In this document: positions 38,574 to 46,983 of the stretch, in pieces
Layout of the letters: every line of letters starts with the position of its first letter
Position numbering within the stretch: position 1 is the stretch's first letter
Assembly: GCA_030148225.1 (NCBI GenBank)
Contig: JASBTX010000042.1
Span: 1 to 64,000, forward strand
Direction of reading: 5' to 3'
Length of the DNA: 64,000 bases
Source: Paracoccaceae bacterium
GTDB taxonomy: Bacteria > Pseudomonadota > Alphaproteobacteria > Rhodobacterales > Rhodobacteraceae
Position numbers and translations under genes: made by a program
Notes under the pieces: generated by a model
Told to the model about the DNA's origin: nothing
Database searches by the model: none
What the model saw: the letters and a program-made list of their open reading frames with translations, nothing else

Positions 38574-41500
38574 TTGCGCTTTTCCAGGCTCACACTGAAC
38601 GGCTTCAAGAGTTTTGTCGATCCGACCGATCTGATCATCGCGGATGGTCTGACCGGTGTTGTAGGGCCAAATGGCTGTGGCAAATCCAATCTGCTGGAGG
38701 CGCTGCGCTGGGTCATGGGGGAGAACCGGCCGACGGCAATGCGCGGCGGCGGCATGGAGGACGTGATCTTTGCGGGTGCGTCAACGCGGCCTGCCCGAAA
38801 CTTTGCCGAAGTGTCGCTGATCCTTGAAAATGACGAACGCACAGCGCCCGCCGGTTTCAACGATGCCGATCGTATCGATGTGATCCGGCGGATCACGCGC
38901 GATGTCGGTTCGGCCTACAAGGCCAATGGCAGGGATGTGCGGGCGCGCGATGTGCAGATGCTGTTTGCGGATGCGTCAACCGGTGCCCATTCCCCGGCAC
39001 TGGTACGCCAGGGCCAGATTGCAGAACTGATCAACGCCAAGCCCAAGGCGCGCCGACGTATTCTGGAAGAGGCGGCCGGTATTTCGGGCCTTTATCAGCG
39101 CCGGCACGAAGCGGAACTGAAACTCAGGGGGGCAGAGACGAACCTGCTGCGGGTCGAGGATGTGATCGAGCAACTGGCCACGCAGCTGGTGCAGCTTGCC
39201 CGTCAGGCGCGACAGGCGGCGCGCTATCGCGAGATCGGCGATCAGCTGCGCCGGTCCGAGGGTGTGTTGCTGTTTCGCCGCTGGAAAGAGGCCAGCGATG
39301 CCGCCCTTGCCACCGAGAACGGCCTGAAAGAGGCCACGCTTGCCGCCGCACAGGCCGAGGGTGCAGCGCGGCAGGCCGCCAAAGCGCGCGTCGAGAGCGA
39401 CGGCGCATTGCCGCCCCTGCGCGAAGAAGAGGCCATCGCCGCCGCCGTTTTGCAGCGCCTGCATGTCGAACGCGATACGCTGGACGCCGAAGAGAAACAG
39501 GCCAACGACACGATCCGCAGGCTGGAGGCGCTGATCGCGCAGCTCAGCTCGGACCGCGCGCGCGAGGCCAGTCTGAACGCCGATGCAGGGCGAACCATCG
39601 AACGGCTGGAGATCGAGGCAAATGAGCTTACAGCCGCGTCGGAGGGCCACGAGGCCCGGGTCGAAGTGGCCAGCGCTGTCGCGCATGATGCGGCTGCCGA
39701 TCTTCAGAAGCATGAGACAGCCTTTGCAGAGGTGACCGAGGATGTCGCGCGGCTGGCGGCACGCCATCAATCCGCGTCCCGCCTGATCGAAGATACGCAA
39801 AAGACGCTGGCGCGCAGCGAACGCGCAGCCGAAGAGGCGCAGGCCGCGACCGACCGGGCCAAGGACGTTGTCGAACGGTCGCGCCACGAGGCCCGTGCGG
39901 CAGCGCAGGAGCAGGGAACCGCCGCCCATCAGGCCGAGATGGCCGAGGCCAGCCTGATCGAGACCGAAGCCCGCCGCGCTGATGTTCAGGGCCGCGAGGC
40001 CGATGCGCGGGCCATCCTGTCCGAGGCGGATGGCCACGCCAAGGCGCTGAAGGCCGAAGTGTCGGCGCTGGCCCGCCTGGTTGAGCGCGATGCATCCGAA
40101 CGGGCGACAATCGTTGATCAGGTCCGGGTTCAGGACGGGTTTGAACGGGCGCTGGGGGCGGCACTGGCAGATGATCTGCGCATGCCCGAGGCAGATGATG
40201 AAACACCGTCGGGCTGGGTCAATCTGGGGGGTTACAGCCCGGTGCAGCCTTTGCCCGAGGGGGTGCCCGCGCTGACCAATTTCGTGACGATCCCAGAGGT
40301 ACTGGAGCGGCGCATGGCGCAGGTGGGGCTGGTCGCGCCCGAGGACGGCCCGCGCCTACAGGCCGGGTTGCGGCCCGGTCAGCGCCTTGTCAGCCAGAAC
40401 GGCGATCTCTGGCGGTGGGACGGATATCGCGCGAGTGCCGAGGACGCGCCATCGGCTGCGGCGCTGAAGCTGCAGCAACTGAACCGGCTGGAGGCGCTCA
40501 AGCAGGATCTTGTCGCCGCGACCGCCAAGGCCGACGGCGCGCGGCAGGCGTTCGAGCTGTTGTCGCGGGAACTGGCAGAGCTGACAGCCGCTGACAGGGC
40601 CGAGCGCGACAAAAGACGCGCCGCAGACAAAGCGGTCGCCGATGCCAACAGGCGCCTGTCACGGGCCGAGGCGGATGAAAATATCGCCGCTGGCAAGCTC
40701 GAGAGCCTGAATTTGGCCGTCATTCGCCACCGCGAAGAAGCCGATGCCGTGCGCCTTGCCCTGACCGATGCCGAAGCGGCTCAGCGTGAATTGCCGGACC
40801 TTGAAAAGGCCCGTGCCGCCATCGAGGGCAAGCAGGAGGCCGTCGAGACCGCCCGCGCGGCGATGCTCTCGCGGCGGTCGGAACTGGACGCGCTGCAGCG
40901 CGAGGGCGATGACCGCACCCGCCGCCTGCGGGAAATCACGCAGGAAATGACAAACTGGCGCAACCGTCTGGAAACTGCCGAGGAACGCATACGCGAGATG
41001 GACGCGCGGCGCAGCACGTCCGAGGCAGAGTTGACCACAGCCAGCGCACAGCCCGCGGAAATCGGTACGCGCCGCGACAAGATTGCCGCGTCCATCACCG
41101 ATGCGGAGAAACGCAAGGCCGCGGCAAGTGACGCGCTGAGCACGGCGGAAAGTGCACTAAGGCGCGCCGAACAGGCCGAACGCGATGCCGAGCGCGCCGC
41201 TTCAGACGCCCGCGAAGCCCGCGCTGGCGCACTGGCCCGGGCCGAGGCCGCGCAGGCCACGCTGGGCGCCGCAGCGGACCGGATCTCAGAAGTGCTGGAT
41301 CTGTCGCCTACGCAACTTTTGGACTCGCTGGATATCGATCCCGCGGCCATGCCCTCAGCCGACAGTGCCGAGGCGGATGTCAATCGCCTGCGTCGACAGC
41401 GTGATGCGCTGGGCGCGGTCAATCTGCGCGCGGAAGAGGACGCCGCCGAGGTTCAGGGCGAGCATGATACGCTGGCCGCCGAGAAGGCCGATCTGGAAGA

Positions 41501-42029
41501 AGCGATTTCGCGGCTGCGTTCGGGGATCAACAGCCTGAATCGCGAGGGGCGCGAACGCCTGCTGACGGCCTTTGACGAAGTCAACAAGAACTTTGGCCGG
41601 TTGTTTCCGCATCTCTTTGGTGGTGGCGATGCCAAGCTGGTCATGGTCGAAAGCGATGATCCGCTGGAGGCAGGTCTGGAGATCATGTGCCAGCCGCCGG
41701 GCAAGAAACTCTCGACTTTGTCGCTCTTGTCCGGGGGGGAGCAGACGCTGACGGCGCTGGCGCTGATCTTTGCCGTGTTTCTGGCCAACCCCGCGCCGAT
41801 CTGTGTGCTGGACGAAGTTGACGCACCGCTGGATGACGCCAACGTCACCCGTTTCTGCGATCTGCTGGACGAGATGACCCGCCAGACCGAGACGCGGTTC
41901 CTGATCATCACCCATCACGCGGTCACCATGTCGCGCATGGACAGGCTCTTTGGTGTGACCATGGCCGAACAGGGCGTCAGCCAGCTGGTCTCGGTCGATC
42001 TCAAACGCGCCGAGGCGCTGGTGGCATAA
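38574..42029 (+). CDS. smc: Chromosome segregation protein SMC
   Basis: A 1151-residue condensin ATPase. Walker A is GPNGCGKS (residues 31-38). Two long coiled coils flank a hinge domain (about 510-625, with DGFERALGAALADDLRMP). The C-terminal head has the signature LSGGEQTLTAL (about 1052) and Walker B PICVLDEVDAPLDD (about 1078). The start is TTG at 38574, judged by the family N-terminus MRFSRL; the nearby ATG at 38557 is out of frame and no clear Shine-Dalgarno is seen. No scpA or scpB is adjacent. Confidence 0.96.
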   Translation: MRFSRLTLNGFKSFVDPTDLIIADGLTGVVGPNGCGKSNLLEALRWVMGENRPTAMRGGGMEDVIFAGASTRPARNFAEVSLILENDERTAPAGFNDADRIDVIRRITRDVGSAYKANGRDVRARDVQMLFADASTGAHSPALVRQGQIAELINAKPKARRRILEEAAGISGLYQRRHEAELKLRGAETNLLRVEDVIEQLATQLVQLARQARQAARYREIGDQLRRSEGVLLFRRWKEASDAALATENGLKEATLAAAQAEGAARQAAKARVESDGALPPLREEEAIAAAVLQRLHVERDTLDAEEKQANDTIRRLEALIAQLSSDRAREASLNADAGRTIERLEIEANELTAASEGHEARVEVASAVAHDAAADLQKHETAFAEVTEDVARLAARHQSASRLIEDTQKTLARSERAAEEAQAATDRAKDVVERSRHEARAAAQEQGTAAHQAEMAEASLIETEARRADVQGREADARAILSEADGHAKALKAEVSALARLVERDASERATIVDQVRVQDGFERALGAALADDLRMPEADDETPSGWVNLGGYSPVQPLPEGVPALTNFVTIPEVLERRMAQVGLVAPEDGPRLQAGLRPGQRLVSQNGDLWRWDGYRASAEDAPSAAALKLQQLNRLEALKQDLVAATAKADGARQAFELLSRELAELTAADRAERDKRRAADKAVADANRRLSRAEADENIAAGKLESLNLAVIRHREEADAVRLALTDAEAAQRELPDLEKARAAIEGKQEAVETARAAMLSRRSELDALQREGDDRTRRLREITQEMTNWRNRLETAEERIREMDARRSTSEAELTTASAQPAEIGTRRDKIAASITDAEKRKAAASDALSTAESALRRAEQAERDAERAASDAREARAGALARAEAAQATLGAAADRISEVLDLSPTQLLDSLDIDPAAMPSADSAEADVNRLRRQRDALGAVNLRAEEDAAEVQGEHDTLAAEKADLEEAISRLRSGINSLNREGRERLLTAFDEVNKNFGRLFPHLFGGGDAKLVMVESDDPLEAGLEIMCQPPGKKLSTLSLLSGGEQTLTALALIFAVFLANPAPICVLDEVDAPLDDANVTRFCDLLDEMTRQTETRFLIITHHAVTMSRMDRLFGVTMAEQGVSQLVSVDLKRAEALVA

Positions 42030-42032
42030 AGA

Positions 42033-42057
42033 AACCGGCCAAATGAACTGGCCGGTT
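42033..42057. terminator. Hairpin terminator between convergent smc and cytochrome c gene
   Basis: AACCGGCCA (42033-42041), loop AATGAAC, TGGCCGGTT (42049-42057): a perfect 9-bp stem directly after the smc stop. Confidence 0.7.
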
Positions 42058-42106
42058 CCTGTATTCAATTGGATGATCCTGTCCCGATCATCCCCCTGGG
42101 CAGAGA

Positions 42107-42607
42107 TCAGTTGGATTCGGCGGCTTCGCCTTCTTCCATCATTTCACCATCCATCATCTCACCGTCTTCCATCATGTGCATTTTTTCAGGACCGACGCTG
42201 ATCAGATAGGCCAGAACATCCTCGGCACCTTTTTTCAGCTTGAAGGACATTTTCGACTTGGCCTTGGAATCGTCGAGATACGTTCTCAGATATCCCTTGG
42301 GATCCTGCACAAATGCCGTGAACGTCTCGGCGTCCCATTTCAGGCCCGCCTCGCCCGCCGCGACGATTGATTTGCCGTATTTATAGCCTTCATAGGTCCC
42401 GGCGACGCTGCCGATAACTCCATAGAGGTTGGGGCCGGTTTTGCCGCCTTTGTAGATGACCTCGTCTGTTTCGGTATTGATAATGGCGTGGCAGGCTTTA
42501 CAGCCTTTGAACAAGCGCTCACCGGCCTCGGGGTCGCCCATCATATCACTGTCAGCGAATGCCGGGGTACCCAGGGCGAGGGCGGCTGATAAGATCAGGA
42601 TTCTCAT
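42107..42607 (-). CDS. Periplasmic class I cytochrome c with Met/Glu-rich tail
   Basis: A 166-residue c-type cytochrome. Signal peptide (MRILILSAALALGTPAFA), heme motif CKACH (36-40), axial Met120 in KSKMSFKLKKG, and the conserved GPNLYGVIG region make it cytochrome c2/c550-like. The C-terminus extends past the normal end at SVGPEK into 24 residues rich in Met, Asp and Glu (MHMMEDGEMMDGEMMEEGE), encoded by imperfect short repeats (about 42122-42182). The ATG at 42607 is preferred since GGAG lies upstream; an ATG 5 codons earlier lacks one. It probably carries electrons in respiration; the tail is unexplained. Confidence 0.88.
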   Translation of the reverse strand: MRILILSAALALGTPAFADSDMMGDPEAGERLFKGCKACHAIINTETDEVIYKGGKTGPNLYGVIGSVAGTYEGYKYGKSIVAAGEAGLKWDAETFTAFVQDPKGYLRTYLDDSKAKSKMSFKLKKGAEDVLAYLISVGPEKMHMMEDGEMMDGEMMEEGEAAESN

Positions 42608-42827
42608 TTCCGATTTCTCCATGCGATTTCAATTTGCCGTGGTCATGATGATTCGACCGTTTGTATTCATATGATTATGGCATTTTGTGCATTTGGCCAC
42701 ACTGCGCGTTTTCATCACAGGTACACAACCTTGTTATACCGGTCGCGTACGCGGCTTGTGCTGGCAAGGTATTCCGCTTAGACGCGCCATGCGTTTCAGG
42801 AATATCGTGTGTCGTGGACAGATCCGT

Positions 42828-43367
42828 ATGACAGCAATTTCAGCCGATCACACAGAGATACCCGCATGGGTTTCCGGGCAACTTATGCCGGTCGACAAGC
42901 TGCGGGTGCATCTGGATGGCCTGCGCCATCAGGCGGTTTCGGTATTTGTCATGCGTGGGGACGATGTTCTGCTGCAACGGCGCGCGATGGGCAAATATCA
43001 TTCGCCGGGTCTGTGGGCCAATACCTGCTGTACCCATCCGCATTGGGGTGAAGACCCGCGCGATTGTGCCATTCGCCGCCTGCAGGAAGAATTGGGGATC
43101 ACGGGCCTGAACCCCGTATATCGCGACAGGGTCGAATATCGCGCCGATGTTGGCGGCGGCATGACCGAGCATGAGGTGGTTGATATTTTCATCGCCGACG
43201 CCCCGGCTGACATGCCGCTTGTACCCAATCCTGCCGAGGTCATGGATACCTCGTGGCTTCCTATCCGCGATCTGCCGGGGCGCGTGGCGGCAACGTCAGG
43301 TGATTATACCAAGTGGCTGCAGATCTACCTGGATCAGCATCTGCGCCGGATATTTCCCGACCTCTAG
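42828..43367 (+). CDS. idi: Isopentenyl-diphosphate delta-isomerase, type I
   Basis: Interconverts IPP and DMAPP. The 179-residue Nudix-fold enzyme has the catalytic Cys in NTCCTHPHWGED, the Nudix-like CAIRRLQEELGI, and metal-site Glu residues in GGGMTEHEVVDIF. The ATG at 42828 fits the known length of Rhodobacter-type Idi; longer in-frame starts exist. Its TAG shares four bases (CTAG) with the stop of the convergent transglycosylase gene. ispH of the same isoprenoid pathway is elsewhere in the window. Confidence 0.95.
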   Translation: MTAISADHTEIPAWVSGQLMPVDKLRVHLDGLRHQAVSVFVMRGDDVLLQRRAMGKYHSPGLWANTCCTHPHWGEDPRDCAIRRLQEELGITGLNPVYRDRVEYRADVGGGMTEHEVVDIFIADAPADMPLVPNPAEVMDTSWLPIRDLPGRVAATSGDYTKWLQIYLDQHLRRIFPDL

Positions 43368-44542
43368 AGCCGGTTTAAAAGCGCGGGCGTTGGCCATGCA
43401 TCGGCTGGCAGACCCAGCCGCGCCTGTTCCTTTTGTACGGCGGCCCGGGTTCGGGCACCCAATATGCCGTCGATCTTGCCCACGTCATAACCCATATTTT
43501 GCAGCTTTTGTTGCAGCGCCTTCATCTGACCATCGTTCAGGCCGGTATCCGGATTGCCGGGGTTGTAGACCGGTGCGCCTGACAGGCGAGTGGCGAAATA
43601 GGCGGCTGTGGTGACGTAGATAAAGCTCTGGTTCCATTCGAAATAGACATCGAAATTGGGATAGGTGATGAATGCCGGTCCCTTATGGCCCTGCGGAATG
43701 ACGATGGATGCCGGCAGGTTGCGCGCAATCTTGCCGTTGACAGCCCTCACGCCCATCCGCTCCCATTCTGACGCGCGCAGTTTGGTGCTGATGCCGGTTT
43801 TCGACCAGTCGAGATCGCGCGGCAGCGTCACCTCCTGCATCCATGGCTGTCCGGCCGTCCAGCCCAGCGACTTCAACATTTTCGCACCAGAAAGCAGCGC
43901 GTCGGCCTGCGAACGCTTGAGGTCGACGCGGCCATCGCCATCGCCGTCAACACCGTTGGTCAGGATATCTTCGGGCAGCATCTGGACCATGCCGATCTCG
44001 CCCGCCCATGCGCCGGTTGTGTTCACGGGGTCGAAATCCCCTTTTTCAAAGAGCTCAAGCGCGGCAAATATCTGGGGCCGGAACAATCCGGGCCGACGAC
44101 AATCATGGCTGAGCGTCAACAGGGAGTTCAGCGTATTGTAGTCGCCCTGAAAGCCGCCGAAATCAGTCTCGAGCGCCCAGAAGGCCAGGATGACGCCGGG
44201 CGGTATGCCAAAGCGACGCTCGGCCTCGGCAAAGATCGAAGCATATTTTTTGGCGTTGCGCTGGCCGTTGACCATCCGGTTCTGGCTGATGATCCGGCGG
44301 GAGAAATCGATGAATTCGGATTTGAAGATGCCCTGCGCGCGATCCGCCTTGAGCGTGCGCTGGTCGATTTGTGCGCTTTGCAGGAATCTGTTGATCGTGT
44401 TTGCCGAATGGCCACGTGCACGGGCCTCATCACGCACCCCATCCAGCCAGGTGGCAAAGCTGCCGCCGCAAGGGGCGGTTTGGGCATGGGCAGGCAGGGC
44501 CATGGACAGGGCCGCCGCGACCGACAGAACGAAACGCTTCAT
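43364..44542 (-). CDS. Lytic murein transglycosylase (MltB-like) with peptidoglycan-binding domain
   Basis: A 392-residue periplasmic enzyme that cleaves glycan strands to 1,6-anhydroMurNAc ends. It has a signal peptide (MKRFVLSVAAALSMALPAHA) and an SLT_2 domain with the catalytic Glu in FWALETDFGGFQGD and EIGMVQMLPEDIL. A calcium-loop-like DGDGDGRVDL is present. The C-terminal PG_binding_1 domain reads LQNMGYDVGKIDGILGARTRAAV. GAGGTGA precedes the ATG. It follows cbiB on the same strand after 63 bases. Confidence 0.92.
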   Translation of the reverse strand: MKRFVLSVAAALSMALPAHAQTAPCGGSFATWLDGVRDEARARGHSANTINRFLQSAQIDQRTLKADRAQGIFKSEFIDFSRRIISQNRMVNGQRNAKKYASIFAEAERRFGIPPGVILAFWALETDFGGFQGDYNTLNSLLTLSHDCRRPGLFRPQIFAALELFEKGDFDPVNTTGAWAGEIGMVQMLPEDILTNGVDGDGDGRVDLKRSQADALLSGAKMLKSLGWTAGQPWMQEVTLPRDLDWSKTGISTKLRASEWERMGVRAVNGKIARNLPASIVIPQGHKGPAFITYPNFDVYFEWNQSFIYVTTAAYFATRLSGAPVYNPGNPDTGLNDGQMKALQQKLQNMGYDVGKIDGILGARTRAAVQKEQARLGLPADAWPTPALLNRL

Positions 44543-44605
44543 GAAATCACCTCTCTAGTTTTCAAAAACATTAGCATTGCAGGGTGTTGAAGCAAGCCGC
44601 ACGGT

Positions 44606-45508
44606 TCAAATCATGATGAGAAACACAATCGCAAGCATGATGGCCCAGACCCGCCAAAGCACAGCAACGGCGCGGTCGATTTCGGGCGGGCCGATTTCGC
44701 GCCTTCCGTCTTCGTGGATATAGGGGTCGTCGGTCATGCGTCCGTCATAGGCGCGGGGCCCTGATAGCGCGACATCAAGGACATGCGCCATTGCGGCCTC
44801 GGGCCAGCCGGCGTTGACGGAACGATGCAGCGTAGCATCGTCAGATATGGCGGTGATCTGCATCGGTCTGAGCCCGGCCAGCAGGATCAGAAATGCGGCC
44901 AGCCGTGCGGGCACCCAGTTCAGCACATCATCAAGCCGTGCGGCAAAACGGCCGAATTCCTCGTAACGCGGCGTGCGGTGGCCGATCATGCTGTCTGCGG
45001 TGTTGACCACCTTGTAAAGAAACAACCCGGGCAGGCCGAGGATCAGATAGAAGAGCGCCGGTGCGATCACGCCATCCGACAGGTTTTCGGCGCTGCTTTC
45101 GATGGCGGCACGCGAAATCGCAGGCCCGTCCATCGCGGCAGTATCACGCCCCACGATACGGGCGACGGCCTGACGACCACTGGCAAGGCTGAGCCGCAGC
45201 CCGTCAGCCACGGCGATGACATGCTGAACAAGGCTTTTCTGCGCCAGAAGAACCGCAACAATCAGCATTTCCAGAAACCACGGAAGCGCTGACAGGATCA
45301 CACCGGCGATCCAGGCCGAAACCGCCAGCCCGATCACCACCAGCATGCCAGAGCGCGCTGGCTCGGGCTCTGAGTTGAAGCGTTTTTCAAGCCGCTCGAT
45401 CAGGCGTCCGAGCAGGACCGCCGGATGCGGAAAACGACGCCATAGCGCATCGGGTTCCCCCAAGAGCGCGTCGATGATCATACCCAGAAAAAGGATGGCG
45501 GCGTTCAT
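44606..45508 (-). CDS. cbiB: Adenosylcobinamide-phosphate synthase
   Basis: Membrane enzyme that attaches (R)-1-amino-2-propanol phosphate to adenosylcobyric acid. The 300-residue protein has several hydrophobic segments, the N-terminal DALLGEPDALWRRFPHPAVLLG, and the family motifs ESSAENLSDGVIAPALFY, KVVNTADSMIGHRTPRY and DVALSGPRAYDG. Its ATG overlaps the cobC stop by 4 bases, so these two consecutive steps (making the aminopropanol phosphate and using it) are coupled. Confidence 0.95.
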   Translation of the reverse strand: MNAAILFLGMIIDALLGEPDALWRRFPHPAVLLGRLIERLEKRFNSEPEPARSGMLVVIGLAVSAWIAGVILSALPWFLEMLIVAVLLAQKSLVQHVIAVADGLRLSLASGRQAVARIVGRDTAAMDGPAISRAAIESSAENLSDGVIAPALFYLILGLPGLFLYKVVNTADSMIGHRTPRYEEFGRFAARLDDVLNWVPARLAAFLILLAGLRPMQITAISDDATLHRSVNAGWPEAAMAHVLDVALSGPRAYDGRMTDDPYIHEDGRREIGPPEIDRAVAVLWRVWAIMLAIVFLIMI

Positions 45509-46458
45509 GAAACCTGATCTAGCGCCTTTTCCAGACGATCCCAAGCCTCTTGATCGCCGGGCAGGCCCAGCCTGATCCAATCGGGCGCATAGGGAAAGAT
45601 GCGGGTCCAGATGTGGTGCTCAGCCAGAGTGGTATGGATCTGGGCCGCACCATTACCCTGATAAAGGTGAAAGAGGTCGGTGCCCCCGATCCGCGCGAGT
45701 GGCAAAGTGCGCATCATGTCCGTCAGCCTTGCGCCATCCCGCCGCAATCTTTGACGGGTCTCGCCGGCCCAAGGGGTATCCTCAAGCGCCACCCTGCCAA
45801 TCTCGAGTGCGGGTCCGGATACCTGCCATGGGCCAAGACGCCCGCTGAGTTTCCGGCACAGCGCGGGATCACCAATGGCGAAACCCAGCCGCAGCCCTGC
45901 GAGGCCCCAGAATTTCCCGAAACTCTTGAGGATCAGATGCCCGTGCCGCGAGGCGAGATCAATCAGGCCCCTGTCGGGGTCGAGATCCAGAAAGCTCTCA
46001 TCGATGACCACTTGCCGCAGCCCGGCAAGTGCGGCGCGGGCCCAATACCGGCCATCAGGATTGTTGGGATGCACCGCAATCATGGTGTCGGCATCGGCGC
46101 TTTGTTTCCAACCTGCCCGGTCAAACGCTGCAGCGTATTCATTATAGGTCGGGCCGGGGATGTGGATACGGTCACCCGCCAGAATGTCTGGCAGGCAGGC
46201 GATGACCGATGACAGGCCGGGCGAGATGACCACCCCGGCACCCGCTGGCACATCCCAGAATTTCCGTGCCGCCGCGATCAGCCGCGCGAATGCCGCCTGA
46301 TCGGGCAGGCTGGTCCAGAGATCGTCGGACAGGCGTGGCAGCGGGTAAGGGACCGGGTTTATCCCGGTCGAAAGGTCCAGCCATTCAGAGCGCGCACCGC
46401 CAAAGCGCTGGCAGGCGGCATCGATTCCGCCGCCATGGTCACGTCCTTCCCGGTTCAT
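45505..46458 (-). CDS. cobC: L-threonine-O-3-phosphate decarboxylase
   Basis: PLP enzyme that makes (R)-1-amino-2-propanol O-2-phosphate for the cobalamin nucleotide loop. The 317-residue class I/II aminotransferase fold shows HGGGIDAA and WLDLSTGINPVPYP at the start, the HPNNPDGR substrate region, and the PLP Lys in LKSFGKFWGLAGLRLGF. Its start overlaps the DUF1636 stop and its stop overlaps the cbiB start, each by 4 bases. Confidence 0.93.
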   Translation of the reverse strand: MNREGRDHGGGIDAACQRFGGARSEWLDLSTGINPVPYPLPRLSDDLWTSLPDQAAFARLIAAARKFWDVPAGAGVVISPGLSSVIACLPDILAGDRIHIPGPTYNEYAAAFDRAGWKQSADADTMIAVHPNNPDGRYWARAALAGLRQVVIDESFLDLDPDRGLIDLASRHGHLILKSFGKFWGLAGLRLGFAIGDPALCRKLSGRLGPWQVSGPALEIGRVALEDTPWAGETRQRLRRDGARLTDMMRTLPLARIGGTDLFHLYQGNGAAQIHTTLAEHHIWTRIFPYAPDWIRLGLPGDQEAWDRLEKALDQVS

Positions 46459-46832
46459 TCCGCGTCGTCGGGCAATGGCGGGTGACGTGTGACGAAATGG
46501 CCTTTGATCGCCTCGGGCCACTGGCGATAGGGTACCTGGCCGCTATCGCTCTGGACATGTTGGCGGGCATATTCGACGATCCCTTGAGCGGCCTCTTCGC
46601 TCGGGTCGAACCGGCCAAGAGTATAGTTCAGCTTGCCCTTTGCCTGGATAGACACGTTGCAGGCGCCGGAACAGCCCATCAGACAAGAGTGACGGCGCGT
46701 GCCAAGGCCCGCAATCCCGGCGGCGGCCTTTTCAACAAGCCCGGCGAGGACTTCGCCATCTGTCATGGACATCCCGCGCTCGGGCCAGTCATCCTGTTTG
46801 CAGGTATCGCAGATAGTAATCCAGGTCGTCAT
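46455..46832 (-). CDS. DUF1636 Cys-rich metal-binding protein
   Basis: A 125-residue protein with a CxxC near the N-terminus (CDTCKQ) and a second cluster HSCLMGCSGACNV about 40 residues on, a pattern resembling thioredoxin-fold [2Fe-2S] ferredoxins. DUF1636 genes occur in cobalamin clusters of alphaproteobacteria. Here it is the first gene of a three-gene operon with cobC and cbiB, joined by 4-base overlaps. Its function is unproven; an electron-transfer or metal-sensing role in B12 synthesis is inference. No B12 riboswitch is visible upstream. Confidence 0.82.
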   Translation of the reverse strand: MTTWITICDTCKQDDWPERGMSMTDGEVLAGLVEKAAAGIAGLGTRRHSCLMGCSGACNVSIQAKGKLNYTLGRFDPSEEAAQGIVEYARQHVQSDSGQVPYRQWPEAIKGHFVTRHPPLPDDAE

Positions 46833-46902
46833 AACCGCTCCGGCTTCGCTGTCGGGTTTGAAACGGAAATCGCAACGCGATGCAATCGTTTCACCTCAAA
46901 TC

Positions 46903-46917
46903 TTAATCATTCGTTAA
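46903..46917. promoter_or_regulatory. CtrA-type site TTAA-N7-TTAA
   Basis: TTAA (46903-46906), seven bases, TTAA (46914-46917), in the 151-base gap between the divergent DUF1636 operon and the receiver gene, about 66 bases upstream of the latter's ATG. Both half-sites are perfect; the flanking C of the full consensus is lacking on the plus strand but read as G. Confidence 0.45.
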
Positions 46918-46983
46918 GAAATTCTTCGCTACCAGAGTCCACGGGATGTTGCCGCGCTGGCGGATACGAAAACTGGGATCTAC

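Noticed and set aside
46833-46983. Possible cobalamin riboswitch upstream of the DUF1636-cobC-cbiB operon
   Set aside because: The gap is only 151 bases and I find no B12-box-like conserved element on the minus strand.
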